Below are positions 28,065 through 37,551 of a DNA stretch of 64,000 bases, piece by piece. The position numbers were made by a program, and so were the translations under genes. Source of the DNA: Luteimonas fraxinea (lineage in GTDB: Bacteria > Pseudomonadota > Gammaproteobacteria > Xanthomonadales > Xanthomonadaceae); the NCBI RefSeq assembly GCF_021233355.1, contig NZ_CP089507.1:1736001-1800000 (forward strand), written 5' to 3'. The notes under the pieces are model-generated. The model did no database searches, had not been told where the DNA came from, and worked only from the letters and a program-made list of their open reading frames with translations. Position 1 is the stretch's first letter. Each line of letters starts with the position of its first letter.

Positions 28065-29234
28065 ATGAACACACCCTACCCGACCGTACACCTGAAGAAC
28101 GCCTGGCGTTCCAGCCACCCGTGGATCTTCCAGCGCCTCGTCGAGAAGCCGGCGCAGCGCCCCAAGCCCGGCAGCATCGTCGACGTCATCGGCGTCGAAG
28201 GCGAGTGGATCGGCCGCGGTTTCTACAACGGCCATTCGCGCATCGCCGTGCGCATCCTCGAAACGCATCCCGACGTACCGGTCGACGCCGGCTGGTTCTC
28301 GCGCAAGATCGCCGAGGCCGTCTCGCTGCGCCGCGATGTGCTCAAGCTCGATGACGTGTCCGATGCCTGGCGCGTCGTGCACAGCGAAGGCGACGGCCTG
28401 TCGGGTCTGGTCGTGGACCGCTACGGCGATCTGCTGGTCGTCGAATTCTTCAGCGCCGGCATGTTCCGCCATCGCGAATGGATCTACGAAGCGCTGACCG
28501 AACAGTTCCCCGGCTGCCGCTTCCACAGCTTCGCCGACGAACACGTGCAGAAGCAGGAAAGTTTCGACTACCGCGGCAGCGTGCCGGCCGATCCGGCGAT
28601 CATCACCGAGTACGGCGTGCGCTTCCGCGCCGATCCCGCCGGTGCGCACAAGACCGGCTTCTTCGCCGACCAGCGCGAGAACCGCGAGTGGCTGAGCCGC
28701 CAGGTGGCAGGCAAGCGCGTGCTCGACCTGTGCTGCAACACCGGCGGGTTCGGTGTGTACGCCGCCGTGCGTGGCGCCAGCGAAGTCGTGGGCATCGACA
28801 TCGACGAAGACGTCATCGAGATCGCCAAGGGCAATGCCCGGCTCAACGATGCGCGCATCAGGTTCGTGCAGGCCGACATCTTCCCGTGGCTGCGCGATGC
28901 ATCGAACGCGGGCGATGCCTACGACGTCGTCGTGCTCGACCCGGCCAAGATGACCCGTGACCGCGAGCAGGTGATCCCGGCGCTGAAGAAGTACCTCGAC
29001 ATGAACAAGCTCGCGCTCGGCGTGGTCAAGCCGGGCGGACTGCTGGCGACGTTCTCGTGCACCGGTCTGGTCAGCGAGGAGCAGTTCCTCGACATGCTGC
29101 GGCGCGCGGCGTTCTACGCCAACCGCACGATCCAGATCCTCAAGGTCTCGGGCGCGGGCGCGGATCATCCGTTCATGGCGCACGTGCAGGAATCGCGTTA
29201 CCTCAAGGCGGTGTTCTGCCGCGTCGTGGACTGA
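28065..29234 (+). CDS. rlmI: 23S rRNA cytosine-C5 methyltransferase RlmI-like
   Basis: A 389-residue enzyme with an N-terminal PUA domain (~1-80), an EEHEE-like linker and a Rossmann SAM-dependent methyltransferase domain (~190-389). Motif I is DLCCNTGGFGVYAA; the catalytic-loop motif appears as VVLDPAKMTR, and the second conserved Cys is in FSCTGLVSEEQF. E. coli RlmI (396 residues) methylates C1962 of 23S rRNA. A related YccW-type enzyme of different target is possible. The next gene begins 10 bp downstream. Confidence 0.88.
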   Translation: MNTPYPTVHLKNAWRSSHPWIFQRLVEKPAQRPKPGSIVDVIGVEGEWIGRGFYNGHSRIAVRILETHPDVPVDAGWFSRKIAEAVSLRRDVLKLDDVSDAWRVVHSEGDGLSGLVVDRYGDLLVVEFFSAGMFRHREWIYEALTEQFPGCRFHSFADEHVQKQESFDYRGSVPADPAIITEYGVRFRADPAGAHKTGFFADQRENREWLSRQVAGKRVLDLCCNTGGFGVYAAVRGASEVVGIDIDEDVIEIAKGNARLNDARIRFVQADIFPWLRDASNAGDAYDVVVLDPAKMTRDREQVIPALKKYLDMNKLALGVVKPGGLLATFSCTGLVSEEQFLDMLRRAAFYANRTIQILKVSGAGADHPFMAHVQESRYLKAVFCRVVD

Positions 29235-29243
29235 TCCCGCTGC

Positions 29244-31349
29244 ATGGCGCGGAGGCTGCGGCCCGGCTTGCGCGGTGCGATCTGGGGCGTCGCCGCGCTG
29301 ACGACGGTCGCGCTCGCGGCGAGCTTCGTCTGGGACTGGCGCACGCCCGAGCGGCCTGATCCCGGTCCGCCGCCTGCGGGCCTGCCGGCGCGAATCGAAT
29401 CCGTGGCCGGCGACGGCCATCGCGGCGTGCGCGATGGCACGCGCTCCGAGGCGCGGTTCGACGATCCCTTCGGCATCGCCGTCGCGGCGGACGGCACTGC
29501 GTTCGTCGCCGATGGCGGCGCGTCGAACCGCATCCGTCGCGTGCATCCCGATGGCCGCGTCGACACGCTCGTCGGCAGCCTCGAAGGCTTCGTCGACGGG
29601 CGCGGCGCCGATGCGCGTTTCCACACGCCGTCCGGTCTCGCCCTCGACGCGGTCGGTGCGCTGTATGTCGCCGACACCGGCAACCACGCGATCCGGCGCG
29701 TCGCGCCCGACGGCACGGTGACGACGCTGGCCGGGACCGGGGAGGCCGGTTTCGTCGATGGTCCCGTTGCACAGGCGCGCTTCCATGCGCCGACCGGCGT
29801 GGCCGTCGATGCCGCGGGGCGCGTCTTCGTCGCGGACGGGTTCAACGACCGCATCCGCGTGATCGAGGCGGGCACCGTGCGCACGCTGGCCGGCGATGGA
29901 CGGCCGGGCTTCGTCGACGGCGTCGGCGCGCAGGCGCGCTTCGATACGCCGGGCGGACTCGCGCTCGGCGATGACGGTGCACTGTGGATCGCCGACACCG
30001 GCAACCACGCGATCCGGCGCATCGCGCCCGACGGCGCCACGACGACGCTGGAGCAGCACGGTGACGAACCCGATGCCGCGCCGATGTCGCCGGTGTCCAT
30101 CGCCATCGATGCGCAGCAACGGCTCTATGTCGGCGAACTCGCACAGGGTCGCGTGCTGCAGATCGAAGCCGACGGTCGCGCGCGCGTGCTGACCGGTCGC
30201 GACATGGCGCAGCGCCTGGCGCGTCCGGCCGGTCTCACGTTCGATCGTTTCGGCCGGCTGTGGGTCGCCGATGCCGCGGCGTATCGCGTGCATCGCATCG
30301 TGCAGGTGCGACGCGCCGGTGCGAAGCAGAATCTCGCCAACGCCACGGTCGGTCCTGCGCCGGACGCCGCACTGCCGGACACACGCGGCCGCTGGCCCCT
30401 CGCACCGCAGGACGGCTGGCACGAAGTCGTCGGCACGCTCGGCGAGGTGCGCGGCAACTTCCGCGGTGAATCGCGCAGCCACCTGCACGCCGGCTTCGAC
30501 GTGCGCGGCGACGTGGGCAGTCCGGTGCTGGCGATCGCCGATGCGAAAGTCGCGAGCCCGTATGCCGCGAGCGGATTCGGCGACCAGGCCGAGAACCTCG
30601 CAATCGACGATCTGGCCTACATGCACATGCGCGTCGGCCGCACGCCGCGCGGCGAGGTGCTCGATCCACGGTTCCAGCTGATCGCAGGCGACGACGGCCG
30701 GCCGATGCGCGTGCGCATTCCGCGCGGCACGCACATCCGCGCCGGCGATGCGATCGGCACCATCAACGCGCAGGCGCACGTGCATCTGATCCTCGGACCG
30801 TCCGGCTACCAGCGCAATGCGGTGACGCTGGGCTTCCGTAATTTCGTCGACACCATCGCGCCGCGCATCGACGATCTCGCGCTGCTCGACGCGCTCGACA
30901 TGCCGATGACGTCACGCGAAGACGGTCGCGTGATCCTGCCGCGCGATGGCGGCGGCCTGCAGATCATCGTCGAGGCCTGGGACCAGGTGGACGGCAACCT
31001 GCCGCGCCGGCGCCTCGGCCTGCACACGCTCGGCTGGCAGTTGCTGGCCGCCGACGGCCGCCCGATGCCCGGCTTCGAGGTGCCGCGCTTCACGATCGAT
31101 TTCGACCGCATGCCGCCGCATCGCGATGCGGTGCGCGTTGCCTACTCCGCCGACAGCGGCATCACCGTGCACGGCGCCTCGCGCACGCGGTTCCGTTACG
31201 CGGTCAACAATCTCGTCCGCGACGGTCGTCTCGAAGCGATGCTGTGGGATCCGGCGGACCTGCCCATCGGCGATTACCTGCTGCGCGCCACCGTGCGCGA
31301 TGCCAGCGGCAACACCGCGACGCGCGAGCTGCCGATCCGGCTGTACTGA
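29244..31349 (+). CDS. Membrane-anchored NHL propeller with M23/LytM-like domain
   Basis: A 701-residue protein. A hydrophobic anchor or signal lies at ~8-28. Residues ~45-365 hold NHL repeats (LFVADTGNHAIRRV-type units, with DTGNHAIRRIAPDG repeated), a beta-propeller. From ~390 a second domain has the metallopeptidase M23-like features SHLHAGFDVRGDVGSPVLA (H-x3-D) and AHVHLILG (H-x-H), but with an unusual insertion of ~90 residues between them. The last ~170 residues look like a beta-sandwich. It may be an envelope peptidase or a binding protein. No ribosome site is visible; it is probably translated from the rlmI transcript. Confidence 0.75.
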   Translation: MARRLRPGLRGAIWGVAALTTVALAASFVWDWRTPERPDPGPPPAGLPARIESVAGDGHRGVRDGTRSEARFDDPFGIAVAADGTAFVADGGASNRIRRVHPDGRVDTLVGSLEGFVDGRGADARFHTPSGLALDAVGALYVADTGNHAIRRVAPDGTVTTLAGTGEAGFVDGPVAQARFHAPTGVAVDAAGRVFVADGFNDRIRVIEAGTVRTLAGDGRPGFVDGVGAQARFDTPGGLALGDDGALWIADTGNHAIRRIAPDGATTTLEQHGDEPDAAPMSPVSIAIDAQQRLYVGELAQGRVLQIEADGRARVLTGRDMAQRLARPAGLTFDRFGRLWVADAAAYRVHRIVQVRRAGAKQNLANATVGPAPDAALPDTRGRWPLAPQDGWHEVVGTLGEVRGNFRGESRSHLHAGFDVRGDVGSPVLAIADAKVASPYAASGFGDQAENLAIDDLAYMHMRVGRTPRGEVLDPRFQLIAGDDGRPMRVRIPRGTHIRAGDAIGTINAQAHVHLILGPSGYQRNAVTLGFRNFVDTIAPRIDDLALLDALDMPMTSREDGRVILPRDGGGLQIIVEAWDQVDGNLPRRRLGLHTLGWQLLAADGRPMPGFEVPRFTIDFDRMPPHRDAVRVAYSADSGITVHGASRTRFRYAVNNLVRDGRLEAMLWDPADLPIGDYLLRATVRDASGNTATRELPIRLY

Positions 31350-31356
31350 TCCGCGC

Positions 31357-31848
31357 TCAGCCGCGCGCCGGCTCGTCGTCGGTCAGCGGATAGCCGGCGA
31401 AGGATTTGACCTCGTCCATCAGGAAGTGGGAGACGATCTTCTCCACCCCGTAGTCGCCGCTGAGCAGCGAGCGGGCGATGTCCTTCCAGTGGTGCACGTC
31501 GCGCACGATGACCCGCAGCATGTAGTCGTAGGCGCCGGACACGCGGCTGGCTTCGACGATCTCCGGCATCGCCAGGATGCAACGGTCGAACGCGGTGAAC
31601 TCCTCGAGCGCGTGCTTCTGGAAACTGATCTGCGCCATGACGATCGTCGCCGAGCGGATGCGGTCGACGGCGACGTGGGCGCGATAGCTGCGGATCAGGC
31701 CGCGCTGCTCCAGCGCGCGCACCCGGGCCAGGCAGGCGCTGGGCGACAGCGCCACCCGCTCGGCGAGGGCGTGGTTGGTGATCCGTGCATCCTGCTGCAG
31801 CACGTCGAGGATCTTCAGGTCGGTGCGGTCGGGCGAACGGGCGGACAT
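31357..31848 (-). CDS. Lrp/AsnC-family transcriptional regulator
   Basis: A 163-residue regulator: N-terminal winged helix (DLKILDVLQQDARITNHALAERVALSPSACLARVRALE) and C-terminal RAM ligand-binding domain (residues ~75-150). The family binds amino acids as effectors. It is divergent from the TonB-receptor/amidase/peptidase operon, separated by 301 bp, so it is the obvious candidate regulator. AGGAG lies 8 nt before the ATG at 31848; longer in-frame starts lack support. Confidence 0.92.
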   Translation of the reverse strand: MSARSPDRTDLKILDVLQQDARITNHALAERVALSPSACLARVRALEQRGLIRSYRAHVAVDRIRSATIVMAQISFQKHALEEFTAFDRCILAMPEIVEASRVSGAYDYMLRVIVRDVHHWKDIARSLLSGDYGVEKIVSHFLMDEVKSFAGYPLTDDEPARG

Positions 31849-32149
31849 GCGGCGCTCCTGGGCGGTTCCGGCGGCCACGGCGGGCCGCGGCGGCGCTACA
31901 ACGTATCGAATTCCGGGGCCGGCGGCGCAGATCCTGCGTAATTTGCGGCCGCATTCCGTGGCTTCTTCGGCAGCGCACCACGGCTGCTCTTTTACGATCA
32001 ATCACTTGAGTCATCCACGCGCTCCGTGGAATCTGCTGGACGCGGTTACGCCCGTCTTCTATTACTCGAACGTCAGCGCCGCGCTTCGGCATCACCATGC
32101 GAAGCGCAGCGGCCTGGTCCCAGTCCAGCCATCGCCCACGGGAATCGCC
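31849..32149. promoter_or_regulatory. Divergent control region of the peptide/amide operon
   Basis: A 301-bp gap between the Lrp/AsnC gene and the TonB-receptor gene. It is relatively AT-rich for this genome around 31975-32065 (CTTTTACGATCAATCACTTG, TCTTCTATTACTCG), the likely promoter zone. I could not define a -35/-10 pair or a clear Lrp site. Confidence 0.45.
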
Positions 32150-34402
32150 ATGAAGCCGCTCACCACCGCACGTCTGGCCCACGCCATCCGTCTCGTCTGT
32201 CTGTGTACGCCGCTGATCGCCGCACCGGCGATGGCGCAGACCGCGGCGCCGGGGACACCTGCCTCGCCCGCCTCGACCACCGATCTCGACGCGATCGTCG
32301 TCACCGCCGGCAAGCGCAACGAATCGGTGCGCGAGATCGCGGGTTCGGTCTCGGCCGTCACCGGCCAGCAGCTCGAGGATCTGGGCGCGCAGTCGCTGGC
32401 CGACTACATCCAGCGCACGCCGGGCGTGGTGTTCAACAGCTACCAGCCGGGCGTCTCGCACGTGGTCATGCGCGGCATCGCGACCAGTTCGGGCAACGTG
32501 CAGGGCCAGACGACGACCGGCTATTTCCTCAACGAAGTGCCGTTGACCGAGCCGGGCTTCAGCATCGTCATTCCCGACATCGACGCCTTCGACATCAACC
32601 GCGTCGAAGTGCTGCGCGGGCCGCAAGGCACGCTGTTCGGTTCGGCGTCGATGGGTGGTGCGATCAACTACGTCGCCAACGTCGCCGACCCGACCGGCTT
32701 CGACGCGGCTGTCGAAGCCACCGCCAGCCAGACCCGCAACGCCGACATCGGCTTCGGCGGCAAGGCGATGGTCAACCTGCCGATCGCCGACGACATCCTC
32801 GCCGTGCGCGCCGTCGCGCAGTACCGCGACGATCCCGGCTATCTCGACAACATCGGCCTCGGCCGCGAAGGCAGCAACGACAGCCAGACCGCGGGTGGCC
32901 GCCTGTCGGTGACGCTGACGCCGTCGGAGGCGACCACGCTGAGCTGGTTGAGCCTGTGGCAGAACACCGATGCCGACGACAACAGCTACCGCATCGCCGG
33001 TCTCGGCGAGTTCGAACGCGACACCGCGATTCCCGAGTTCACCGATACGAAGGTCGCCGTGCACAGCCTGCGGCTCGATCAGGACCTCGGCTTCGCCACG
33101 CTGACCGCGTTGCTGTCGCAGCAGCACAAGCAGCAGGACTGGCAGTTCGATTTCACCCCGATACGCGTGTTCTACAACGCCGATCTCGACCTCGATCTCG
33201 ACACACCGTTGTTCATCGCTTCCGGCGGCGAAAGCACCGGCCGCAGCCTCGAACTGCGTCTGGCCTCGCCCGGCGACCAGCGCCTGGAATGGCTGGTCGG
33301 CGGCATGGTGTTCCAGACCGACAAGGATCTCTACGAGACCATCGGCGCCGCGGGCGCTGCCGGTGCGTTCGACCGCTCGTCATTGTTCGGTCCGGGCAGC
33401 GGCGCGGTCATCGCACCCGACGGCTCCACGTTCAACGCGTTCTACAGCCATCTCGACGGTTCCGAACTCGCGGTGTTCGGCGAAGGCACCTTCCACTTCA
33501 ACGATCAATGGAAGGCCACGGTCGGCGGCCGCTTCTTCCGCACGAGCGTCGAAGCGCAGACCACGCAGGTCGGCTTCTCGACGTATCCCGGCGACCCCAT
33601 CGTCACCCGCTCGCGTACCGACGAGGACGGCCTCAATCCCAAGGTCTCGCTGACCTGGACGCCGTCCGCCGATCTGATGCTCTACGCGCTGGTGTCGGAA
33701 GGCTTCCGCTTCGGCGAGCCGAACACGCCCGGGCTCAGCGCGTTTCCGATTCCCGCCGGCTCCATCAGTGACAGCCTGATCAACTACGAACTCGGCACGC
33801 GCACCAGCTGGGCGGACGGCCGCTGGCTGATCGACGCCACGCTGTTCTATGTCGACTGGAGCGACATCCAGCTGCGCCTGCAGACGCCGGACTTCTTCAA
33901 CTACGCCAGCAACGGCGGCAAGGCCTACAGCCGCGGCATCGAACTGGCGACCACGTGGCGCCCGGTCGACAGCTTCGACTGGACGCTGGCCGCGACCTGG
34001 CAGCAGGCGCGCCTCGACGAGGATCTCGACATCCTGTTCGCCGGCACCGCGCCCGCCGGTTCGCAGCTGCCGGGCTCGGCCGACTGGACCGTCAGCAACG
34101 TGCTGAGCTACCGCTTCGACACGCGCTTTTCGCCGACGCTGACGCTGGCCCACCAGTACATCGGCAGCGGCATCAGCGATCTCAACTCCGCCGTGCCCGG
34201 CGCCGCGCGCAACGAACAGGGCAACTACAACACCGTCGACCTGCGCTACCGCATGTCGTTCGGCAATACCGATCTGACCCTGTTCGGCAGCAATCTCGGC
34301 GACACCCGCGGCATCACCCGCAGCGTGTCCGAGGTCAACGGCATCGGCCAGGGCATCGTGCGGCCGCGCACCGTCGGCGTGACCGTGCACTGGCATTACT
34401 GA
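32150..34402 (+). CDS. TonB-dependent outer-membrane receptor
   Basis: A 750-residue receptor. Signal peptide at ~1-30 (IAAPAMAQ); a TonB-box-like segment LDAIVVTAGKR at ~45-55; plug domain at ~50-170 with the RVEVLRGPQGTLFGSASMGGAIN signature; then a 22-strand barrel that ends in VTVHWHY with no terminal Phe. It imports a substrate using TonB energy. The downstream amidase, hydrolase and peptidase suggest peptides or amide-bearing compounds rather than iron. A GGGAA site precedes the ATG, and the gene leads a five-gene operon. Confidence 0.92.
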   Translation: MKPLTTARLAHAIRLVCLCTPLIAAPAMAQTAAPGTPASPASTTDLDAIVVTAGKRNESVREIAGSVSAVTGQQLEDLGAQSLADYIQRTPGVVFNSYQPGVSHVVMRGIATSSGNVQGQTTTGYFLNEVPLTEPGFSIVIPDIDAFDINRVEVLRGPQGTLFGSASMGGAINYVANVADPTGFDAAVEATASQTRNADIGFGGKAMVNLPIADDILAVRAVAQYRDDPGYLDNIGLGREGSNDSQTAGGRLSVTLTPSEATTLSWLSLWQNTDADDNSYRIAGLGEFERDTAIPEFTDTKVAVHSLRLDQDLGFATLTALLSQQHKQQDWQFDFTPIRVFYNADLDLDLDTPLFIASGGESTGRSLELRLASPGDQRLEWLVGGMVFQTDKDLYETIGAAGAAGAFDRSSLFGPGSGAVIAPDGSTFNAFYSHLDGSELAVFGEGTFHFNDQWKATVGGRFFRTSVEAQTTQVGFSTYPGDPIVTRSRTDEDGLNPKVSLTWTPSADLMLYALVSEGFRFGEPNTPGLSAFPIPAGSISDSLINYELGTRTSWADGRWLIDATLFYVDWSDIQLRLQTPDFFNYASNGGKAYSRGIELATTWRPVDSFDWTLAATWQQARLDEDLDILFAGTAPAGSQLPGSADWTVSNVLSYRFDTRFSPTLTLAHQYIGSGISDLNSAVPGAARNEQGNYNTVDLRYRMSFGNTDLTLFGSNLGDTRGITRSVSEVNGIGQGIVRPRTVGVTVHWHY

Positions 34403-34478
34403 CGATGCGCGATCCACACGCCGGCGCGCGCCGGTTGCCCGACCACGACCGCCAGAGCGGCCGGAGATTCCTGTTCCC

Positions 34479-35939
34479 ATGACCGTGTTCGATTCCACGG
34501 CCGGCCACGCCGATGCGCTCGCGCTCGGCCGGCTGGACGCCCACGCCCAGGCCGCGCTGCGCGCACGCGGCGAGCTGGGTGCGCTGGACCTCACCGACGC
34601 GGCGATTCTCCGCGCCCGCCATTTCGATCCCGTGCTCGGCGCGCTGAGCCATACCGCGTTCGATGCGGCCCGCCGGCACGCGCGCGCACTCGATGCCGCC
34701 GGCGTCGATCCCGCCGCGCCGCTGGCCGGCGTGCCGTGGCTGCCGAAGGATTCGCTGCGCGTGCCCGGCATGCCGACGCGTGGCGGTTCGCGCAGCCGCA
34801 CCGGCATGCTTGCGACCGCAGACGAAGCCTCGCCTTTCGTCCGGCGCTTCGAGGCCGCCGGTCTCGTCGCGATCGGCAAGAGCGCGATGCCCGAGTTCGG
34901 CCTGATGGGGTCCACCGAACCGCTGCTCGGCCCGGTCACTGCGAACCCGTGGTCGCTGACGCACTCGCCCGGCGGTTCCAGCGGCGGCGCCGGCGCAGCG
35001 CTCGCGGCCGGCATCGTGCCGCTGGCGCATGGCAGCGACGGGGCGGGGTCGATCCGGATTCCCGCGTCCGCCTGCGGCGTCGTCGGCCTCAAACCCGGAC
35101 GCGGGGCCTGCGTGCCGGTACGCGGGCGTCATGCGATCGAAGACCTGATCGTCGCCGACAGCCTGATGTCGCGCAGCGTGCGCGATACCGCGTGGGCCTT
35201 CGCCGCCGCGCACCCGGATTCGTCCGCCGTGGTGACCGGGCCGAACGCGCGCCGTCTGCGCATCGGTCTGGTCGTCGATGCGTTGCCCGGGCTCGCGCCC
35301 GATCCGGAAGTCGCCGCCGCGCTCGATGCCACGGCGCGCCTGTGCGAATCGCTCGGCCACCACATCGAGCCGGTCGCCTGGCCACTGCCGGGCGAGGCGG
35401 TGTGGGCCGCGCTGTACACCTTGTGGTCGCGGCTCGGTGCGGACGCGGTCGAACTCGCGGTCGCACAGGGCGGCATTGCGTTCGCCGAACGTGCGCTCGA
35501 ACCGTGGACGCGCGGCCTCGCGCACTGGCACGAGACGCATTGCGGCGTGCCCGAACTCGAACAGGCCTGGACGACGGTGGCAGCCCTGCCTGCGGCATTC
35601 GCCAACTTCCACGCGCGCCACGACGTGCTGCTGTGCCCGACGCTGCGCACGCCGCCGCCGACGCTCGGCACACTCGCGCCCGATCGTGAGTTCGACGCGC
35701 TGATGCCGGCGATGTTCGAGTGGATCTCGTATACGCCGCTGCAGAATCTGGCCGGCACGCCGGCGATCTCGCTGCCGCTCGCGCACAGCCGCGACGGTCT
35801 GCCGATCGGTCTGCAGTTCGCCGCCGATCGCGGACACGAAGCCACACTGCTTGCCCTCGCCTTCGAACTGGAATCGGCCGCGCCCTGGTGCGACCGTTGG
35901 CCGCCGGTCTCGGTAGCCGCTACACAGGACATACGCTGA
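34479..35939 (+). CDS. Amidase-signature family hydrolase
   Basis: A 486-residue amidase with the full Ser-cisSer-Lys triad: Lys in VPWLPKDSLRVPG, cis-Ser in SPGGSSGGAGAALAAG and the nucleophile Ser in SDGAGSIRIPASACG. It has no signal peptide, so it acts in the cytoplasm, hydrolysing amide bonds in imported material. The substrate (peptide amide, aryl amide, nylon-oligomer type) cannot be specified. Its stop overlaps the next start (TGATG). Confidence 0.93.
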   Translation: MTVFDSTAGHADALALGRLDAHAQAALRARGELGALDLTDAAILRARHFDPVLGALSHTAFDAARRHARALDAAGVDPAAPLAGVPWLPKDSLRVPGMPTRGGSRSRTGMLATADEASPFVRRFEAAGLVAIGKSAMPEFGLMGSTEPLLGPVTANPWSLTHSPGGSSGGAGAALAAGIVPLAHGSDGAGSIRIPASACGVVGLKPGRGACVPVRGRHAIEDLIVADSLMSRSVRDTAWAFAAAHPDSSAVVTGPNARRLRIGLVVDALPGLAPDPEVAAALDATARLCESLGHHIEPVAWPLPGEAVWAALYTLWSRLGADAVELAVAQGGIAFAERALEPWTRGLAHWHETHCGVPELEQAWTTVAALPAAFANFHARHDVLLCPTLRTPPPTLGTLAPDREFDALMPAMFEWISYTPLQNLAGTPAISLPLAHSRDGLPIGLQFAADRGHEATLLALAFELESAAPWCDRWPPVSVAATQDIR

Positions 35940-36571
35940 TGGGCCACGCCCGCGATTCCCGATACGCACCGCGCCACGACGGCGACGTGCTGCGCCTGCT
36001 CGACGCGCAGCCGTTCGCATGGCTGGTCTCCGCCGGCGGCGACGATGCCGCGTTCACGCCGTTGCCGCTGCGCACCGAGATCGATGCCGAAGGCCGACTG
36101 GTCGCGCTGCGCGGACACGTCGCGCGTCGCAATCCGCACGTCGCGCGTCTGCGCCGCGATCCGATCGCGTACGCGCTGGTGATCGGGCCGCATGCCTATG
36201 TGTCGCCAAGCTGGCTCGACGATCGCACCCAGGCGCCGAGCTGGAACTACGCGGCCGCTGCGTTCACGTTGCACGTCGACTGCAGCGAAACCGACGCCGA
36301 CATCGCTGACGAACTCGACGCGCTGGTCACATCGATGGAGGCCGGGCGTCCGAATGCGTGGGCGCTGCCGGAAATGGGCGAACGCTACGCGCGGCTCGCG
36401 CAGGGCGTCACCGCGTTGCGCGGACGGATCCTCGACACCCGCGCCACCTTCAAGCTCGGTCAGGACGAAGCACCACACGATTTCGCGCAACTGATCGCGG
36501 GTCTGGTCAGCGGCGGCGAACACGATCTCGTCGCCTGGATGCGCGATTTCGACGCGGACCGCCCCGCATGA
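35939..36571 (+). CDS. PaiB-family FMN-binding-fold protein
   Basis: A 210-residue protein of the PaiB/FMN-binding split-barrel group (family landmarks YAPRHDGDVLRLLDAQPFAWLVS, HVARRNPH, AYVSPSWLDDR and WNYAAAAFTLHV). PaiB of Bacillus is described as a negative regulator of sporulation and protease genes; many homologues may instead be flavin or heme enzymes. It is coupled to the amidase (1-nt overlap) and to the next hydrolase gene (ATGA), so it serves this pathway. Confidence 0.88.
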   Translation: MGHARDSRYAPRHDGDVLRLLDAQPFAWLVSAGGDDAAFTPLPLRTEIDAEGRLVALRGHVARRNPHVARLRRDPIAYALVIGPHAYVSPSWLDDRTQAPSWNYAAAAFTLHVDCSETDADIADELDALVTSMEAGRPNAWALPEMGERYARLAQGVTALRGRILDTRATFKLGQDEAPHDFAQLIAGLVSGGEHDLVAWMRDFDADRPA

Positions 36572-37551
36572 GCGCGAGTCTCGATGCATTGGATCCGGCG
36601 CTGCGCACCTTCGTGCACACGGTCTGCAGCGAAGGCGCGCGCCTCGCCGGTGGTCGACGCCTCGACTGGCCGCAACAGCGCGCGATCGCGGAGACCGTCC
36701 GCACGCCGTGGCGCGCCGGCGGACCGGTGATGGCGACGACCACGGCGCACCGGATCGCACACGGCGCCGACGGTTTTGACGTGCGCGTGCATCGACCGCA
36801 GGGCATCGCCGCGCAGGCGCAGGCGCTGGTGTATCTGCATGGTGGCGGCTGGTGTCTCTTCAGTCTCGATACGCACGACCGGCTGATGCGCGAACTCGCC
36901 GAGCGCGCTGGCGTCGTCGTCATCGGCGTGGACTACGCGCTGGCCCCGGAACATCCGTATCCGGTCGCGCTGGAGCAGTGCATCGCCGCGATCCGCGCAC
37001 TGCGCGAGCAGCCCGAAATCTTCGGCATCGACGCGACACGCCTGGCGCTGGGCGGCGACTCGGCAGGTGCAAACCTTGCGCTCGCGACTGCACTGCGGCT
37101 GCGCGATGTCGGCGCGCATGGCGGCATCGACGCGCTGCTGCTGCTCTACGGCGCTTTCGATACCGCGCTGGACGCAGATTCCGTACGCACGCTCGGCACC
37201 GCCGACGACATGCTCAGTGCCGACGAGATGGCGGCTTACTGGACCGCGTATCTGGGACCGGACGCCGCCGCGTGCCGCGATGGCTACGCCGTGCCCGCAC
37301 ACGCCAGCCTGCACGATCTGCCGCCGACGCTGCTGCTGTGGGGCGAACGCGATGTTCTGGCGGCGCAGAGCGCGGCGATGGCGACGCGGCTGCGCGCCGC
37401 CGGCGTGCAGGTCGATGCGCTCGCGTATCCGCGTACGCCGCACAGTTTCATCGAGGCGATGTCGACTTCGGAGATCGCGCGCGACGCACTCGCGCGTGGT
37501 GCAGGCTGGCTGCGCATCCATCTCGCCGTGACGCAGGACGCTTCCGCATGA
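36568..37551 (+). CDS. HSL-type alpha/beta hydrolase (esterase)
   Basis: A 327-residue hydrolase of the hormone-sensitive-lipase group: oxyanion motif LHGGGWCLF, nucleophile in GGDSAGANLA, Asp in GERDVLAAQS and His in PRTPHSFIE. Cytoplasmic, with no signal peptide. It probably cleaves short-chain or aryl esters. Start ATG overlaps the PaiB-like stop, and its own stop overlaps the S9 peptidase start. Confidence 0.9.
   Translation: MSASLDALDPALRTFVHTVCSEGARLAGGRRLDWPQQRAIAETVRTPWRAGGPVMATTTAHRIAHGADGFDVRVHRPQGIAAQAQALVYLHGGGWCLFSLDTHDRLMRELAERAGVVVIGVDYALAPEHPYPVALEQCIAAIRALREQPEIFGIDATRLALGGDSAGANLALATALRLRDVGAHGGIDALLLLYGAFDTALDADSVRTLGTADDMLSADEMAAYWTAYLGPDAAACRDGYAVPAHASLHDLPPTLLLWGERDVLAAQSAAMATRLRAAGVQVDALAYPRTPHSFIEAMSTSEIARDALARGAGWLRIHLAVTQDASA

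Noticed and set aside
27993..30785. A 930-codon frame antisense to rlmI and the NHL protein
   Set aside because: It spans two well-supported genes and the riboswitch and has no recognisable motif.
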